Positions 7,961 to 16,341 of a stretch of 39,537 nucleotides of DNA are shown piece by piece. The first letter of the stretch is position 1, and each line of letters starts with the position of its first letter. Source of the stretch: JAGOGN01 sp036652735 (GTDB taxonomy: Bacteria; Bacillota; Clostridia; Lachnospirales; Lachnospiraceae). The stretch covers positions 1 to 39,537 of the forward strand of contig JAVVVI010000021.1 in NCBI GenBank assembly GCA_036652735.1, given 5' to 3'. The notes under the pieces were generated by a model. The model saw only the letters and a list, made by a program, of their open reading frames with translations, was not told the DNA's origin and did no database searches. The translations under genes and the position numbers were made by a program.

Positions 7961-8836
7961 TTAAATCTCTTCCATAAAATGATCTTTGTATCCATATCCA
8001 AAGACTTCACTGGCACCGGACACAATTAAAAATGCTGCTTCGTCTTCCTCTCTTACAATTTGACGAATCTTAGAGTAATTCAGTTTTCTGGTTACACACA
8101 TTAGAACATCCCGATCTTCTTCCGAATATCCTCCCTCTGCCCGAAGATTTGTTAATCCGATTCCAAGCTCCGCAACGATTCTTTTCTGAATGACATTCGA
8201 CTTATCACTGATAATATATAAGAGTTTTGCCCCGTCGCTTCCATATAAGACAGCATCCAGAACAAAATTACTCACCACCACCGTTATTCCTGCATAGAGC
8301 GCCGTTTCAATATCCTTAAAAATCAACGCTGAGGTTAGAATAATCATAAAATCTGAGATAATATAAATGGTACCGGTCTTTATATGCGGAAATTTTTGCC
8401 TGAGTGCTTTCACCAGAACATCGGATCCACCTGCTGTAGCTCCATTGCGAAAGATAATTCCCATTCCCAATGCCATAAGCGTACCACCTGCAACACCTGC
8501 TAGGAAGGGATCGTCCGTAATTAAAGGTCGATTCTTCATAATTGTTGACATTCCATTCATCATCGTAGAAGAAAGTACCGTTGCATAAACTGTTAAAATC
8601 ATAAACTTTGTTCCGAATTTCCACCACCCAAAAATAAGAATTGGTATATTAATAATCAAGATAATCGTTCCAATCTGTACCGTAGTAATATGATTTATAA
8701 TAATTGCAATACCGGCTGTGCCTCCCGGTGCCAAACGATTTGGATCCAAAAATAAAGCTATCCCTGCTGCAAAGGCAATACAGCCTATAGACACCATAAT
8801 CACATTTACTATTTTTCCCCTTACTGTATTACTCAC
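7961..8836 (-). CDS. yitT: YitT family membrane protein (DUF161 plus DUF2179)
   Basis: This 291-residue protein has a five- to six-helix membrane part (residues 1 to about 180, with LDPNRLAPGGTAGIAIIIN after the first helix, the family signature). It is followed by a cytoplasmic DUF2179 domain of about 90 residues (LLYIISDKSNVIQKRIV...GYSEEDRDVLMCVTRK). The molecular role of YitT proteins is not established. The longest frame would begin with a TTG only one base from the AAGGGGG ribosome binding site; the GTG two codons later has a seven-base gap and is the likelier start. The gene overlaps the end of the upstream phosphatase gene by eight bases, so they are one operon. Confidence 0.87.
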   Translation of the reverse strand: MSNTVRGKIVNVIMVSIGCIAFAAGIALFLDPNRLAPGGTAGIAIIINHITTVQIGTIILIINIPILIFGWWKFGTKFMILTVYATVLSSTMMNGMSTIMKNRPLITDDPFLAGVAGGTLMALGMGIIFRNGATAGGSDVLVKALRQKFPHIKTGTIYIISDFMIILTSALIFKDIETALYAGITVVVSNFVLDAVLYGSDGAKLLYIISDKSNVIQKRIVAELGIGLTNLRAEGGYSEEDRDVLMCVTRKLNYSKIRQIVREEDEAAFLIVSGASEVFGYGYKDHFMEEI

Positions 8837-9461
8837 CTTCAATCCCCCTTAGTTTTCTCTTTATTTTCTTCACTGCTGCTAAAGCAGTTCGTTTAAAGCT
8901 TTTATTTACAATTAAAATCTCCTGCTTGTGTAATAACCTTTTTCCATCCATTTCCAGTTTGACAACATATGGCAGAAAATGAATCATTCGATAAAAATCT
9001 GCTACACCATAGTCCGGATCGTAATAATTTAAAATGGTGGATAATGCTGTTCCATGTCCTCCAATCACAATTGTTTCTCCCGGATACTTTTCAAGAATCT
9101 CTGTAATCGCTTCTATATTTCGCTTTTGAGTCATTTCCAGACTCTCTCCGCCTTCTTCGTGATAAGAAAAATCGCCCCATCTTTTATAAAATTCTTTTTT
9201 TATATTTCCCTTTATGCCGGATTCCCGTTCCCGCAGCCGGCTGTCTGTCTCAATTATCATATGTCTACTATCTGCAAGACTTTGAATTGTAGTGATACTT
9301 CTCCGGTAGGGACTGGATAAAATTCTGTCAATCTGAATATGGCGAAATACTTTATCCACTTTTTTTACTGCCCGCATTCCACTCTTGGTCAGGGGTCTTC
9401 CCGCATCTTCTTTCCAGCTATAATCCGGCTCCGCATGGCGAACGTAATAAATTGTAGTCAT
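8829..9461 (-). CDS. Histidine phosphatase family protein
   Basis: This 210-residue protein has the phosphoglycerate-mutase/acid-phosphatase fold. The catalytic RHAE motif is at residues 8-11 (His9 takes the phosphate), SSPYRRSITT supplies the second arginine, RERESG follows, and GGHGTALS near residue 133 provides the second histidine. Substrate cannot be told from sequence; candidates are sugar phosphates or nucleotide-derived compounds. The C-terminal tail is strongly basic (KIKRKLRGIEGE). It is co-transcribed with the YitT gene, whose start lies inside its last codons, and it follows mtnA by 18 bases. Confidence 0.85.
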   Translation of the reverse strand: MTTIYYVRHAEPDYSWKEDAGRPLTKSGMRAVKKVDKVFRHIQIDRILSSPYRRSITTIQSLADSRHMIIETDSRLRERESGIKGNIKKEFYKRWGDFSYHEEGGESLEMTQKRNIEAITEILEKYPGETIVIGGHGTALSTILNYYDPDYGVADFYRMIHFLPYVVKLEMDGKRLLHKQEILIVNKSFKRTALAAVKKIKRKLRGIEGE

Positions 9462-9479
9462 ACTCTCTTCTTCCTCGTT

Positions 9480-10529
9480 TTATTCTTGCAGCTTTTTCAG
9501 ATTTTCCTGAAAGGGAGGTACAATCGTCCCATATTCCGTTATGATTCCACTGATTAAATCCGCATCGGTAATATCAAAGCAAGGGTTATACACCTTAACG
9601 CCCTCCGGTGCCATTGGTTTTTCATACCACATATTTGTAACTTCCTCCGGTGAACGCTGCTCTATAACAATCTCTTTTCCGGTTGCTGTTGTAAAATCTA
9701 TGGTTGAACTGGGTGCACACACATAAAATGGTATGCCATATCTTTTTGCTGCAAGTGCCACCATGGCTGTTCCTATCTTATTGGCGGTATCTCCATTGGC
9801 TGCCACTCGGTCGCACCCTACTAATACAGCATTCACCCATCCATTTCTCATAACCGATCCGGACATATTGTCACAAATCAAGGTTACATCCATACCTGCT
9901 TCCTGCAATTCATAGGCAGTCAGTCGTGCTCCCTGTAAAAGTGGCCTGGTCTCATCTGCAAAAATCCGAAATGCATACCCCTGTTCATGACCAAGATACA
10001 TTGGTGCCGTTGCCGTTCCATAGGTTACCGTTGCAAGGCTTCCTGCATTGCAATGAGTCAGAATTCCATCTCCGGGCTTTAGCAGCTCCAGTCCATATTC
10101 TCCTATTTTTTTGCAGACTTCAATATCTTCCTTCCAGATTTTCTTTGCTTCCATGTGCAAGGCTTCTTTAATATCTGCCACAGACTTTTCCGCATTGCAA
10201 ATTACAATTCCTTCCATTCGTGCTAATGCCCAGGATAAATTAACCGCTGTTGGTCTGGATGCATTTAGGTATTCCTTGTCCTTTTTAAATTGTCGGTAAA
10301 ATTCTGCGTAGTCTGACTCCCTAAAGCGATCTGCCGCCAGATAAATACCGATGGCCGCTGCCACTCCAATAGCAGGTGCTCCTCGTACCTTTAGCCTATA
10401 TATGGCCTCTCTGATTTCTGCTAATTCACTCAGATATAGTATACACGTTTCAGTGGGTAGTTTGGTTTGATCAATGAGCTGCAACGCATGTCTCTCTTCA
10501 TTCAGTGCTACGGTATAGTCCATTTTCAT
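9480..10529 (-). CDS. mtnA: S-methyl-5-thioribose-1-phosphate isomerase
   Basis: This is a 349-residue aldose-ketose isomerase of the methionine salvage pathway, converting methylthioribose-1-phosphate to methylthioribulose-1-phosphate; homologues also take 5-deoxyribose-1-phosphate. Motifs present are RLKVRGAPAIGVAAA, LTHCNAGSLATV with the catalytic cysteine (residue 160 here), and VGCDRVAANGDTANKIGT with the catalytic aspartate (residue 240); these positions equal those of Bacillus MtnA. The frame opens with GTG, but that codon is one base from AGGAGG; the ATG at 10529 (gap 4) or 10523 (gap 10) is the real start. No other methionine-salvage gene is adjacent. A terminator separates it from the kinase-like gene upstream. 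Confidence 0.92.
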   Translation of the reverse strand: MKMDYTVALNEERHALQLIDQTKLPTETCILYLSELAEIREAIYRLKVRGAPAIGVAAAIGIYLAADRFRESDYAEFYRQFKKDKEYLNASRPTAVNLSWALARMEGIVICNAEKSVADIKEALHMEAKKIWKEDIEVCKKIGEYGLELLKPGDGILTHCNAGSLATVTYGTATAPMYLGHEQGYAFRIFADETRPLLQGARLTAYELQEAGMDVTLICDNMSGSVMRNGWVNAVLVGCDRVAANGDTANKIGTAMVALAAKRYGIPFYVCAPSSTIDFTTATGKEIVIEQRSPEEVTNMWYEKPMAPEGVKVYNPCFDITDADLISGIITEYGTIVPPFQENLKKLQE

Positions 10530-10548
10530 CACTCCTCCTTAACATAAA

Positions 10549-10570
10549 ACCTCCCACAAGGGTGGGAGGT
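10549..10570 (-). terminator. Intrinsic terminator after the cytidylate-kinase-like gene
   Basis: ACCTCCCAC and GTGGGAGGT form a perfect 9-bp stem with a four-base loop. On the minus strand TTTTATG follows. It lies between the kinase-like gene and mtnA, so mtnA needs its own promoter or read-through. Confidence 0.85.
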
Positions 10571-10612
10571 CAAATCCGTCTCATTCAATACCTATTGACA
10601 CTTGAACACATA

Positions 10613-11215
10613 TTACATTTTCTCGTAACAGTCCTTTAAAATCTCTACAATCTTAGCGGTACCAATTCGCTCACTATTCAGGCACAAATCATAGTTCAAT
10701 GGATTGCCCCATTCTTTATGTGTATAATAATTATAATAACTTTCTCGTTCCTTATCAACCCTTCGAACCAAAACCGTTGCCTGCATTTCAGTAATCTGTT
10801 CCTGCTCCATTTTACGCTGTATTCTATACTCCGTTGGTGCAAGAATATATACACTTAACATTTTAACATCTTCATTCTGAAGTGTATCTGCACAACATCT
10901 CCCTGCTATTACACAATCTTCCCGCTGGGCTATTTTCTTAATTACATCTCTTTGTAATTGAAATAAGGTCTCGGATGCAGGTTTTTCTTTTTCCACCCTG
11001 TCATTTCCTTCGTACAGCAATTTATAGAACCATGGACGCGTTGCTTTTTCATCCGCGCGATCCAATGCACCTGATTTGATTTCACCATATTTCACTGCAA
11101 TTTCCAGCAAATTCTTATCATAAAATCCGATTCCAAGCTCTTTTGCAATGTTTGCGCCTATAATATGTCCTCCGCTTCCAAATTCACGGCTGATGCAAAT
11201 AATTTTGTGGCTCAT
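10613..11215 (-). CDS. Cytidylate-kinase-like family protein
   Basis: This 200-residue P-loop protein of the Cytidylate_kin2 type is typical of Clostridia. The N-terminus IICISREFGSGGHIIG carries the phosphate-binding loop, ELGIGFYDKNLLEIA follows as in cytidylate kinases, and VIAGRCCADTL near residue 100 resembles the GR motif of the family. Many such proteins are annotated as cytidylate kinase, but the canonical cmk gene is usually separate, so the substrate is uncertain. It is a single gene with GAGGG before the ATG, a TATAAT-like -10 at 11248-11253, and a terminator behind it. Confidence 0.82.
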   Translation of the reverse strand: MSHKIICISREFGSGGHIIGANIAKELGIGFYDKNLLEIAVKYGEIKSGALDRADEKATRPWFYKLLYEGNDRVEKEKPASETLFQLQRDVIKKIAQREDCVIAGRCCADTLQNEDVKMLSVYILAPTEYRIQRKMEQEQITEMQATVLVRRVDKERESYYNYYTHKEWGNPLNYDLCLNSERIGTAKIVEILKDCYEKM

Positions 11216-11355
11216 AGGATACCCTCTTTCTTTTTATAATTACAATAATTATAACACAGTTTTCCCCATCTGTATGAATATGTTAAAAGATTTTTGAATT
11301 ATTTTTCTCCTTTATTATAATTGGTGTTCAGAGGACTGTCAACGAATTTTATAGA

Positions 11356-12147
11356 TCATTCCAAATTCAAATGATACTTTACACTCTGACAGGAAATTAG
11401 GTAGCAAACGATCATAAGTAGAATGGTTAGACCACCCATTAAAAGAAAAATCATTTGGAGTAATCCGGTACTTGGCATGCTCTTACTGAACTCTTCCATT
11501 ATATTTCCTCTTAAAAAGAGGGACAGTCCCAGCACAATCACTGCTACAATTTGATATACATAATAAATTACAATGCTGATTACTACTGACCAGACTAGTT
11601 TTTTATCATTAAATCGCTGACCAATAGACATTCCTGCCATAATAATTAATATATATGCTACGAAGTATAGTTCTGCCCATATAATTGCGGATATAGCCAA
11701 TACCGGCAGTGATACTCCAAATCCTGCTGCCATCTCGGTTCCCATTCCCTTTAAAACACTCATCACATCTTTACTGTAAAACACAATTCCAAATACCAGA
11801 ACAATCATAAATATGCCCAGAATGCCATACACCAAAGACCAAATCACTTTAGACACAACAATGTTGGAACGCTTTATTGGAAGTGTGTTTGTTAAATAGC
11901 CTTCATCTCTAAGTGTATTCTTATAATATCTGCGAATTACGGTAAACCCACTGAATAACATGATTCCAATCATGCCAATAACCACTAATGCAACTAGAAA
12001 GGTATTGATTACTTTCATTACTGCAAAATGCTTCCCAACTTCTCCGCAAACTCTTGCTATTACTGCCATTAAAACCAAAATTCCATAATATGGTACTATG
12101 GATTTATTCATTGCATTACCGTCGTGTTTCATTAATTTTCCTAACAT
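11356..12147 (-). CDS. ABC-2 type transporter permease
   Basis: This 263-residue membrane protein has six predicted hydrophobic segments (residues about 20-45, 53-78, 110-138, 145-172, 185-212, 232-253). It lacks a recognisable enzyme motif. It overlaps by seven bases the ATP-binding gene upstream and so forms a transporter with it. In YtrA-controlled units such permeases are thought to export peptides or to protect against cell-wall antibiotics; the substrate here is unknown. Confidence 0.82.
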   Translation of the reverse strand: MLGKLMKHDGNAMNKSIVPYYGILVLMAVIARVCGEVGKHFAVMKVINTFLVALVVIGMIGIMLFSGFTVIRRYYKNTLRDEGYLTNTLPIKRSNIVVSKVIWSLVYGILGIFMIVLVFGIVFYSKDVMSVLKGMGTEMAAGFGVSLPVLAISAIIWAELYFVAYILIIMAGMSIGQRFNDKKLVWSVVISIVIYYVYQIVAVIVLGLSLFLRGNIMEEFSKSMPSTGLLQMIFLLMGGLTILLMIVCYLISCQSVKYHLNLE

Positions 12148-12836
12148 TTGAACTCCTCCCTAAAAATCTCATTAATGGATTTTCCCCTTTTATTTCTTAA
12201 TTCATCTGCATTTGCTGTTAAATGAATGCGTCCATCTTCCATAAAAATAACCTCATCCAGAACCCGTTCCACATCTGCAATTAAATGAGTGGATAAAAGA
12301 ATACTGGATCCTTCATTAAAGTTTTTCATAATGGTGTCCAGAATATAATCCCTGGTTGCCGGATCCACTCCGCCAATTGGTTCATCCAATATATAGAGTT
12401 CTGCCCGGCGGCTCATAACAAGCACCAACTGTACTTTTTCCCGTGTTCCCTTGGACATGGTACGCAGATGGTCTTTGGAACTAATCCCTAGTTTTTCCAG
12501 TAATGTATGTGCTCGTTCCTGATCAAAATCCTCATAGAAATCCTTAAAATATGTTATAACTTCATCTACCCTTAAGTTCAAATCAAGATAGGTTCGTTCC
12601 GGTAAATAAGATATGATTTTCTTACCCTCGATTCCTATTTTTTCTCCTTTTATTCTAATCTCTCCCTTGGTTGGAACGAGCAAATCATTGATTGTCTTAA
12701 TCAATGTGGTTTTTCCACACCCATTTTTTCCCAAAAGACCAATAATCTTACCCCTTGGTATCGTCAGGTTAATATCCTTTAAGACTTCTTTTTTTCCATA
12801 ATTTTTGTATAATCCATTGCATGTTAATAAATCCAT
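12141..12836 (-). CDS. ABC transporter ATP-binding protein (YtrB-like)
   Basis: This is a 231-residue ATPase. Walker A is GLLGKNGCGKTTLIK near residue 36, the ABC signature is degenerate (MSKGTREKVQLV near residue 128), and Walker B is ELYILDEPIGGVDPATRD. The switch histidine lies in LLSTHLIADVE. It sits two bases after the GntR gene and overlaps the permease gene, giving the regulator-ATPase-permease order of the Bacillus ytrA type. Confidence 0.9.
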   Translation of the reverse strand: MDLLTCNGLYKNYGKKEVLKDINLTIPRGKIIGLLGKNGCGKTTLIKTINDLLVPTKGEIRIKGEKIGIEGKKIISYLPERTYLDLNLRVDEVITYFKDFYEDFDQERAHTLLEKLGISSKDHLRTMSKGTREKVQLVLVMSRRAELYILDEPIGGVDPATRDYILDTIMKNFNEGSSILLSTHLIADVERVLDEVIFMEDGRIHLTANADELRNKRGKSINEIFREEFKC

Positions 12837-12838
12837 TT

Positions 12839-13198
12839 TTACTGCCTCCTCCTTTTTAGATATTCAATTGTCTCTTCACAGCTATAACCAATTTCCTTCA
12901 TTTCCTTCAAATAATCATCGGTCTTTTCTTCTGCCATCTCTTCCTTTAATTGTTCCACCAGCTCCGGGGCTGCATTGACATATTTTCCATTTGTACGCTC
13001 CGTGAATATAAGGCCCATGGTCTCTAACTCCGCTAATGCCTTCTGCATGGTATTGGGATTAACGGAAAATTCTGTTGCCAGTTCCCTTACTGATGGAAGC
13101 TTTTCCCGTTCTTTGTACTCACCGGATAAAATCAACCCCTTGATTTGTTCTACCAGCTGTACATAAATGGGTCGCTGATTATTAAATTCAAAGCTCAT
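12839..13198 (-). CDS. GntR family regulator, YtrA subfamily
   Basis: This 119-residue repressor begins MSFEFNNQRPIYVQLVEQIKGLILSGEYK with the winged-helix DNA-binding domain (EKLPSVRELATEFSVNPNTMQKALAELE...GLIFTERTNGKYV) and a short helical tail in place of an effector domain, as in YtrA. Upstream in-frame codons add 17 residues, but GGAGG lies seven bases before the ATG chosen here. It probably represses its own operon through the palindrome overlapping the promoter. Confidence 0.88.
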   Translation of the reverse strand: MSFEFNNQRPIYVQLVEQIKGLILSGEYKEREKLPSVRELATEFSVNPNTMQKALAELETMGLIFTERTNGKYVNAAPELVEQLKEEMAEEKTDDYLKEMKEIGYSCEETIEYLKRRRQ

Positions 13199-13219
13199 AA
13201 GCATTCCTCCATTGTATCG

Positions 13220-13268
13220 TTGTATTAGGTGCTTAATACAATAATACAACTTTTTATTTTTTTGTCAA
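13220..13268 (-). promoter_or_regulatory. Promoter and palindromic operator of the GntR-ABC operon
   Basis: On the minus strand TTGACA (13263-13268) and TATTAT (13241-13246) are 16 bases apart. Just downstream, TTGTATTA and TAATACAA (13220-13227 and 13234-13241) form a perfect inverted repeat with a six-base centre. It touches the -10 box and covers the start site, the place where a repressor would block transcription. Confidence 0.75.
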
Positions 13269-13314
13269 GTATTTTTTATTTTTTTATATAGAGTGCCCTT
13301 TCCCTGAACGCAAA

Positions 13315-13355
13315 AAAATGATAGAAAGTCTATAAAACCAACTTTCTATCATTTT
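13315..13355 (-). terminator. Intrinsic terminator after the MATE gene
   Basis: A perfect 15-bp stem (13315-13329 with 13341-13355) with an 11-base loop, followed on the minus strand by a run of seven T. It lies 23 bases past the MATE stop codon and separates it from the GntR promoter. Confidence 0.9.
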
Positions 13356-13377
13356 AGCTTAAACATACTGACCGTGC

Positions 13378-14709
13378 TTATGCAGGTTTGATCTCAGATG
13401 TTTTCTTTGCCCTTTTTAAAAACCAAAGTGAAAGCAGCAAACAAATTGATTCCGATACTAATGGAGCCCACCAGATTCCTTCTCCTCCAAAGATTGCAGT
13501 CATTAAGAACAGACTCAATACAATTAAGATAAAGCCCCTGGAGAGAGAGATGGTAAATGCCTGGAATGGCTTTTCTCTCGCTGTAAAATAGCCACCGATT
13601 ACAATATTAAATCCAACTACTAAATAAGACAGACTGAAGATTCGGAAAACAGTTGCTGTATATTCCCGAAGTGCAACCAGCTTTTCTGATATAAACATAC
13701 TGATAATCAAGTTTGTACCAATAAAGTACACACCCATAAAGGCTGCTGCCATAACGCCTGCCGCAACAAGTCCATAACGCAGTAATTTTTTACACTTGTC
13801 AAATCGTTCCTGTCCGTAGTAGTAACTGATCAAAGGCTGGCCTCCCTGTGCAATTCCTGCCATTGACATAACCACCAATGCATTTACGTACGCAATAACA
13901 GAAAAGCTTACCAAGGCATTCTCATGTAAATTCCAGATAATCATCTGGTTAAAGATGAATATGTAGAATCCGGAGGAGAATTCAATCAGTCCGGAAGACA
14001 TTCCATTTTTAAACTCTCTTAAAATTAATGCCCACTTCCAGCGGAACTTTGAGAATTTTAAGGTACTATGTTTACTTAAAAAATGTGCCAAATAAAGAAC
14101 ACACACAACGGTTTGTGAAATACCGGTTGCAAATGCTGCACCAAATACTCCTTCATGGAGTACCATTACAAATATGTAATCCAAGATACAGTTCAATACT
14201 GCTCCCGATACAACAATCATCATTGCCTTTTTGGGGAAACCGTCTGTCTTGATTAACATCTCAAATGAATAAGAGAACACAAACACGATGGCAAATGGGG
14301 CTATGGTTCCAACGTATTCCTTGATATACTGCCTGGTTGCCGTTGTTGCTCCTAAGAAATCAACAATACTGTTTAGGTTCAGCAGCACTAATGCTGAAAT
14401 AATAACAGATAGAATACCAAGAAATACTAAATTTTGTGTAAATGCATGATTGGCTTCCTTTAATTTCTTTGCTCCCAAAGCAATTGCCACGACCGTTGAG
14501 TTTCCAACTGCGAATAATATGGAAACGGAAAAAAGTGCTGTTGTAAATGGCATTGATATATTTACTGCTGTTAATGCCATTTCAGATACTCCTTGTGCCA
14601 CAAAAATACCGTCAACTATTGTATACAGTGTAAAAACCCACTGTGCTACGATGGATGGAATAATGTACCTTAGGAAATCTCTTTTTAAAGATTTTCCTTC
14701 TAATTTCAT
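13378..14709 (-). CDS. MATE family multidrug efflux transporter
   Basis: This 443-residue protein has about twelve hydrophobic segments in two similar halves. It begins with the family start ...FLRYIIPSIVAQWVFTLYTIVDGIFVAQGVSEMALTAVNISMPF, and the second half carries SVIAYVNALVVMSMAGIAQGGQPLISYYYG. Members export cationic drugs in exchange for Na+ or H+. GAGG stands seven bases before the ATG. The gene diverges from a MerR/GyrI-like regulator gene, and its promoter has the 19-bp spacer characteristic of MerR-activated genes, so it is probably induced by a compound the regulator binds. Confidence 0.9.
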   Translation of the reverse strand: MKLEGKSLKRDFLRYIIPSIVAQWVFTLYTIVDGIFVAQGVSEMALTAVNISMPFTTALFSVSILFAVGNSTVVAIALGAKKLKEANHAFTQNLVFLGILSVIISALVLLNLNSIVDFLGATTATRQYIKEYVGTIAPFAIVFVFSYSFEMLIKTDGFPKKAMMIVVSGAVLNCILDYIFVMVLHEGVFGAAFATGISQTVVCVLYLAHFLSKHSTLKFSKFRWKWALILREFKNGMSSGLIEFSSGFYIFIFNQMIIWNLHENALVSFSVIAYVNALVVMSMAGIAQGGQPLISYYYGQERFDKCKKLLRYGLVAAGVMAAAFMGVYFIGTNLIISMFISEKLVALREYTATVFRIFSLSYLVVGFNIVIGGYFTAREKPFQAFTISLSRGFILIVLSLFLMTAIFGGEGIWWAPLVSESICLLLSLWFLKRAKKTSEIKPA

Positions 14710-14749
14710 GTTTAAACCTCATTTCTTTTCTTAACTATTGGGAATTCCC

Positions 14750-14779
14750 TTGCTTAACAAGTATAAACCTTGGTATAAT
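14750..14779 (+). promoter_or_regulatory. Candidate promoter of the MerR-type gene
   Basis: TTGCTT (14750-14755) and TATAAT (14774-14779) are 18 bases apart on the plus strand. The region overlaps almost entirely the opposite-strand promoter of the MATE gene, so one bound regulator could affect both. Confidence 0.5.
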
Positions 14780-14790
14780 ACTAATGTCAA
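14760..14790 (-). promoter_or_regulatory. MerR-type promoter (19-bp spacer) of the MATE gene
   Basis: On the minus strand TTGACA (14785-14790) and TATACT (14760-14765) are separated by 19 bases. Within and around the spacer lies an imperfect dyad, AGTATTATACC / GGTTTATACT. An overlong spacer with a dyad between the boxes is the hallmark of MerR-family activation by DNA untwisting. Confidence 0.7.
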
Positions 14791-14835
14791 GGCCAATTAA
14801 CAAATATTTACATTTTTAATTTGAAAGGGAAAAAA

Positions 14836-15633
14836 ATGAAGGATTTATTTAAAATCGGTGAAATATCAAGGCTCTACCATATTGGGACGGATTCTCTGCG
14901 CTATTACGAAGAACTTGGAATTCTCACTCCCACCAGGGGTGAAAACGGATACCGCCTGTACCGTCTCTGTGACTTGTGGCGTTTGAATGTAATTCGTGAT
15001 ATGCGTGAATTAGATTTTTCTATGGAGCAAATTAAGAACTATTTAGCACACAGAAGTATTGCTTCCACTGAAAAGCTTCTGGAAGATGAATTAAATGCCA
15101 TCAATTCCAAGATTGCACTTCTCAATGGTCTGAAGGAAGATGTTGAAACACGAATTTCCACCTTACAGGAATCTAAACTCCAGGTAACCGAACAAGTTCA
15201 GCAGATTACCCTTAAGGATCGACGCTGTTACTCGATTCACTCCGGCTATGAAACCGATGAGGAGATGGATATGCTTATTAAACGTCTTCTCAACCGTGAT
15301 CCCAACAGCCTTTACATCATTGGAAATAACCGCATAGGTTCTGTTATTTCTCTTGATAAAATAAAAGAAAAAAAATATCGTGGCTATAAAAGCGTATTTA
15401 TTATTGATGAAGCAGGAGATGAGATTCTTAAAGGGGGAACCTATCTCACCCTTTCCTACCACGGACCCTGCCAACAAAATGCCATTTATATTCCAAAACT
15501 AATAAACTATGCAAAAAAACAGAACCTAACTCCTGTAGATTCTGTTTTAGAACTGTTATGGGTAGATATTCATCAATCGGAAAATCCTGCCGAGCATATT
15601 ACTGAATTACAGATGCTCTGCAGTCCCCTATAG
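14836..15633 (+). CDS. MerR family regulator with GyrI-like effector domain
   Basis: This is a 265-residue, BmrR-like two-part protein. The N-terminal winged helix-turn-helix (FKIGEISRLYHIGTDSLRYYEELGILTPTRGENGYRLY, residues about 4-41) is followed by a linker coiled coil (residues about 75-115). The GyrI/BmrR-type drug-binding domain then covers about residues 125-265. The frame can be opened five codons earlier at TTG, but GAAAGG is seven bases before the ATG chosen here. It is transcribed away from the MATE gene, whose promoter has MerR geometry, so it is likely the drug-sensing activator of that pump. Confidence 0.87.
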   Translation: MKDLFKIGEISRLYHIGTDSLRYYEELGILTPTRGENGYRLYRLCDLWRLNVIRDMRELDFSMEQIKNYLAHRSIASTEKLLEDELNAINSKIALLNGLKEDVETRISTLQESKLQVTEQVQQITLKDRRCYSIHSGYETDEEMDMLIKRLLNRDPNSLYIIGNNRIGSVISLDKIKEKKYRGYKSVFIIDEAGDEILKGGTYLTLSYHGPCQQNAIYIPKLINYAKKQNLTPVDSVLELLWVDIHQSENPAEHITELQMLCSPL

Positions 15634-15647
15634 AAACGGTACGTTAA

Positions 15648-16154
15648 TTAAAAAAGTTCACTTTTAATCTTACTATACAGATATGAATCGTGATAACTTC
15701 CATGATGATATCTGTATTTTCGCAACAAACCTTCCTGCTGAAATCCTGCTCTTTCCAATATACTTTGAGCGCCTTTATTCCTTATATCTGTATCCGCCTC
15801 AATGCGAACAATGGGGTAATTCTCAAAGAGATACTCGGTAATGAATGCAAATACTTTTGTTCCAATCCCCTGCCTGCAATTATTGGGGGTGAGTACCAAT
15901 CCCAGCATAATTAAACCTTCTCTATAAAAATTAAGATAAATCAAGCCTATGGGCTGATCTTCCTTTTCCACCATGAGCATTTGAAACCTTTCTGAAGAAA
16001 ATCCATCTTCCTCAAAATCCTGTTGTATTTTTTTTCGGGATTCAAATTGACACTCCTGATAGTCCCCTCGAATCTCCTGTGTATTCCAATTGTATAAGGT
16101 ATCCAGATCCTCTTCCTCAACAGGTCTTATGCATATCTCGTCCATTTGCAGCAT
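15648..16154 (-). CDS. GNAT family N-acetyltransferase
   Basis: This 168-residue acetyltransferase has the RimJ/RimL-like arrangement: a start similar to ICIRPVEEEDLDTLYNW, the acetyl-CoA-binding motif A around VLTPNNCRQGIGTKVFAFITEYLFE (residues about 88-112), and a closing AQSILERAGFQQEGLLRKYRYHHGSYHDSYLYS typical of enzymes acting on amino groups of proteins or aminoglycosides. GGAGG is seven bases before the ATG. The promoter on the minus strand is TTGAAT (16217-16222), 17 bases, TATGAT (16194-16199). Substrate unknown. Confidence 0.87.
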   Translation of the reverse strand: MLQMDEICIRPVEEEDLDTLYNWNTQEIRGDYQECQFESRKKIQQDFEEDGFSSERFQMLMVEKEDQPIGLIYLNFYREGLIMLGLVLTPNNCRQGIGTKVFAFITEYLFENYPIVRIEADTDIRNKGAQSILERAGFQQEGLLRKYRYHHGSYHDSYLYSKIKSELF

Positions 16155-16193
16155 AAATTTTCCTCCTCGTAAAATATTCTATTTCATATATGC

Positions 16194-16222
16194 ATCATAC
16201 AGCAGATCACTCTATAATTCAA
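16194..16222 (-). promoter_or_regulatory. Promoter of the GNAT gene at 15648-16154
   Basis: TTGAAT, 17 bases, TATGAT on the minus strand; the start of transcription would fall about 35 bases before the ATG. Confidence 0.6.
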
Positions 16223-16274
16223 CGTATATAGGAAAACCGACTAAATTATATGTGAAATCCATTGATTGTTTTTT

Positions 16275-16303
16275 TTGAAAATTTCAACGAAAAGTGTTAT
16301 ACT
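16275..16303 (+). promoter_or_regulatory. Promoter of the M28 peptidase gene
   Basis: TTGAAA (16275-16280), 17 bases, TATACT (16298-16303) on the plus strand, giving a leader of about 30 bases that contains AGAGGAG. Confidence 0.7.
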
Positions 16304-16341
16304 TATGTATACCATAAATTTAATAAGAAGAGGAGATACGT

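Noticed and set aside
10530..10612. Riboswitch (SAM type) ahead of mtnA
   Set aside because: Only a simple terminator hairpin and ribosome binding site fit in the 83 bases; no aptamer-sized fold is visible.
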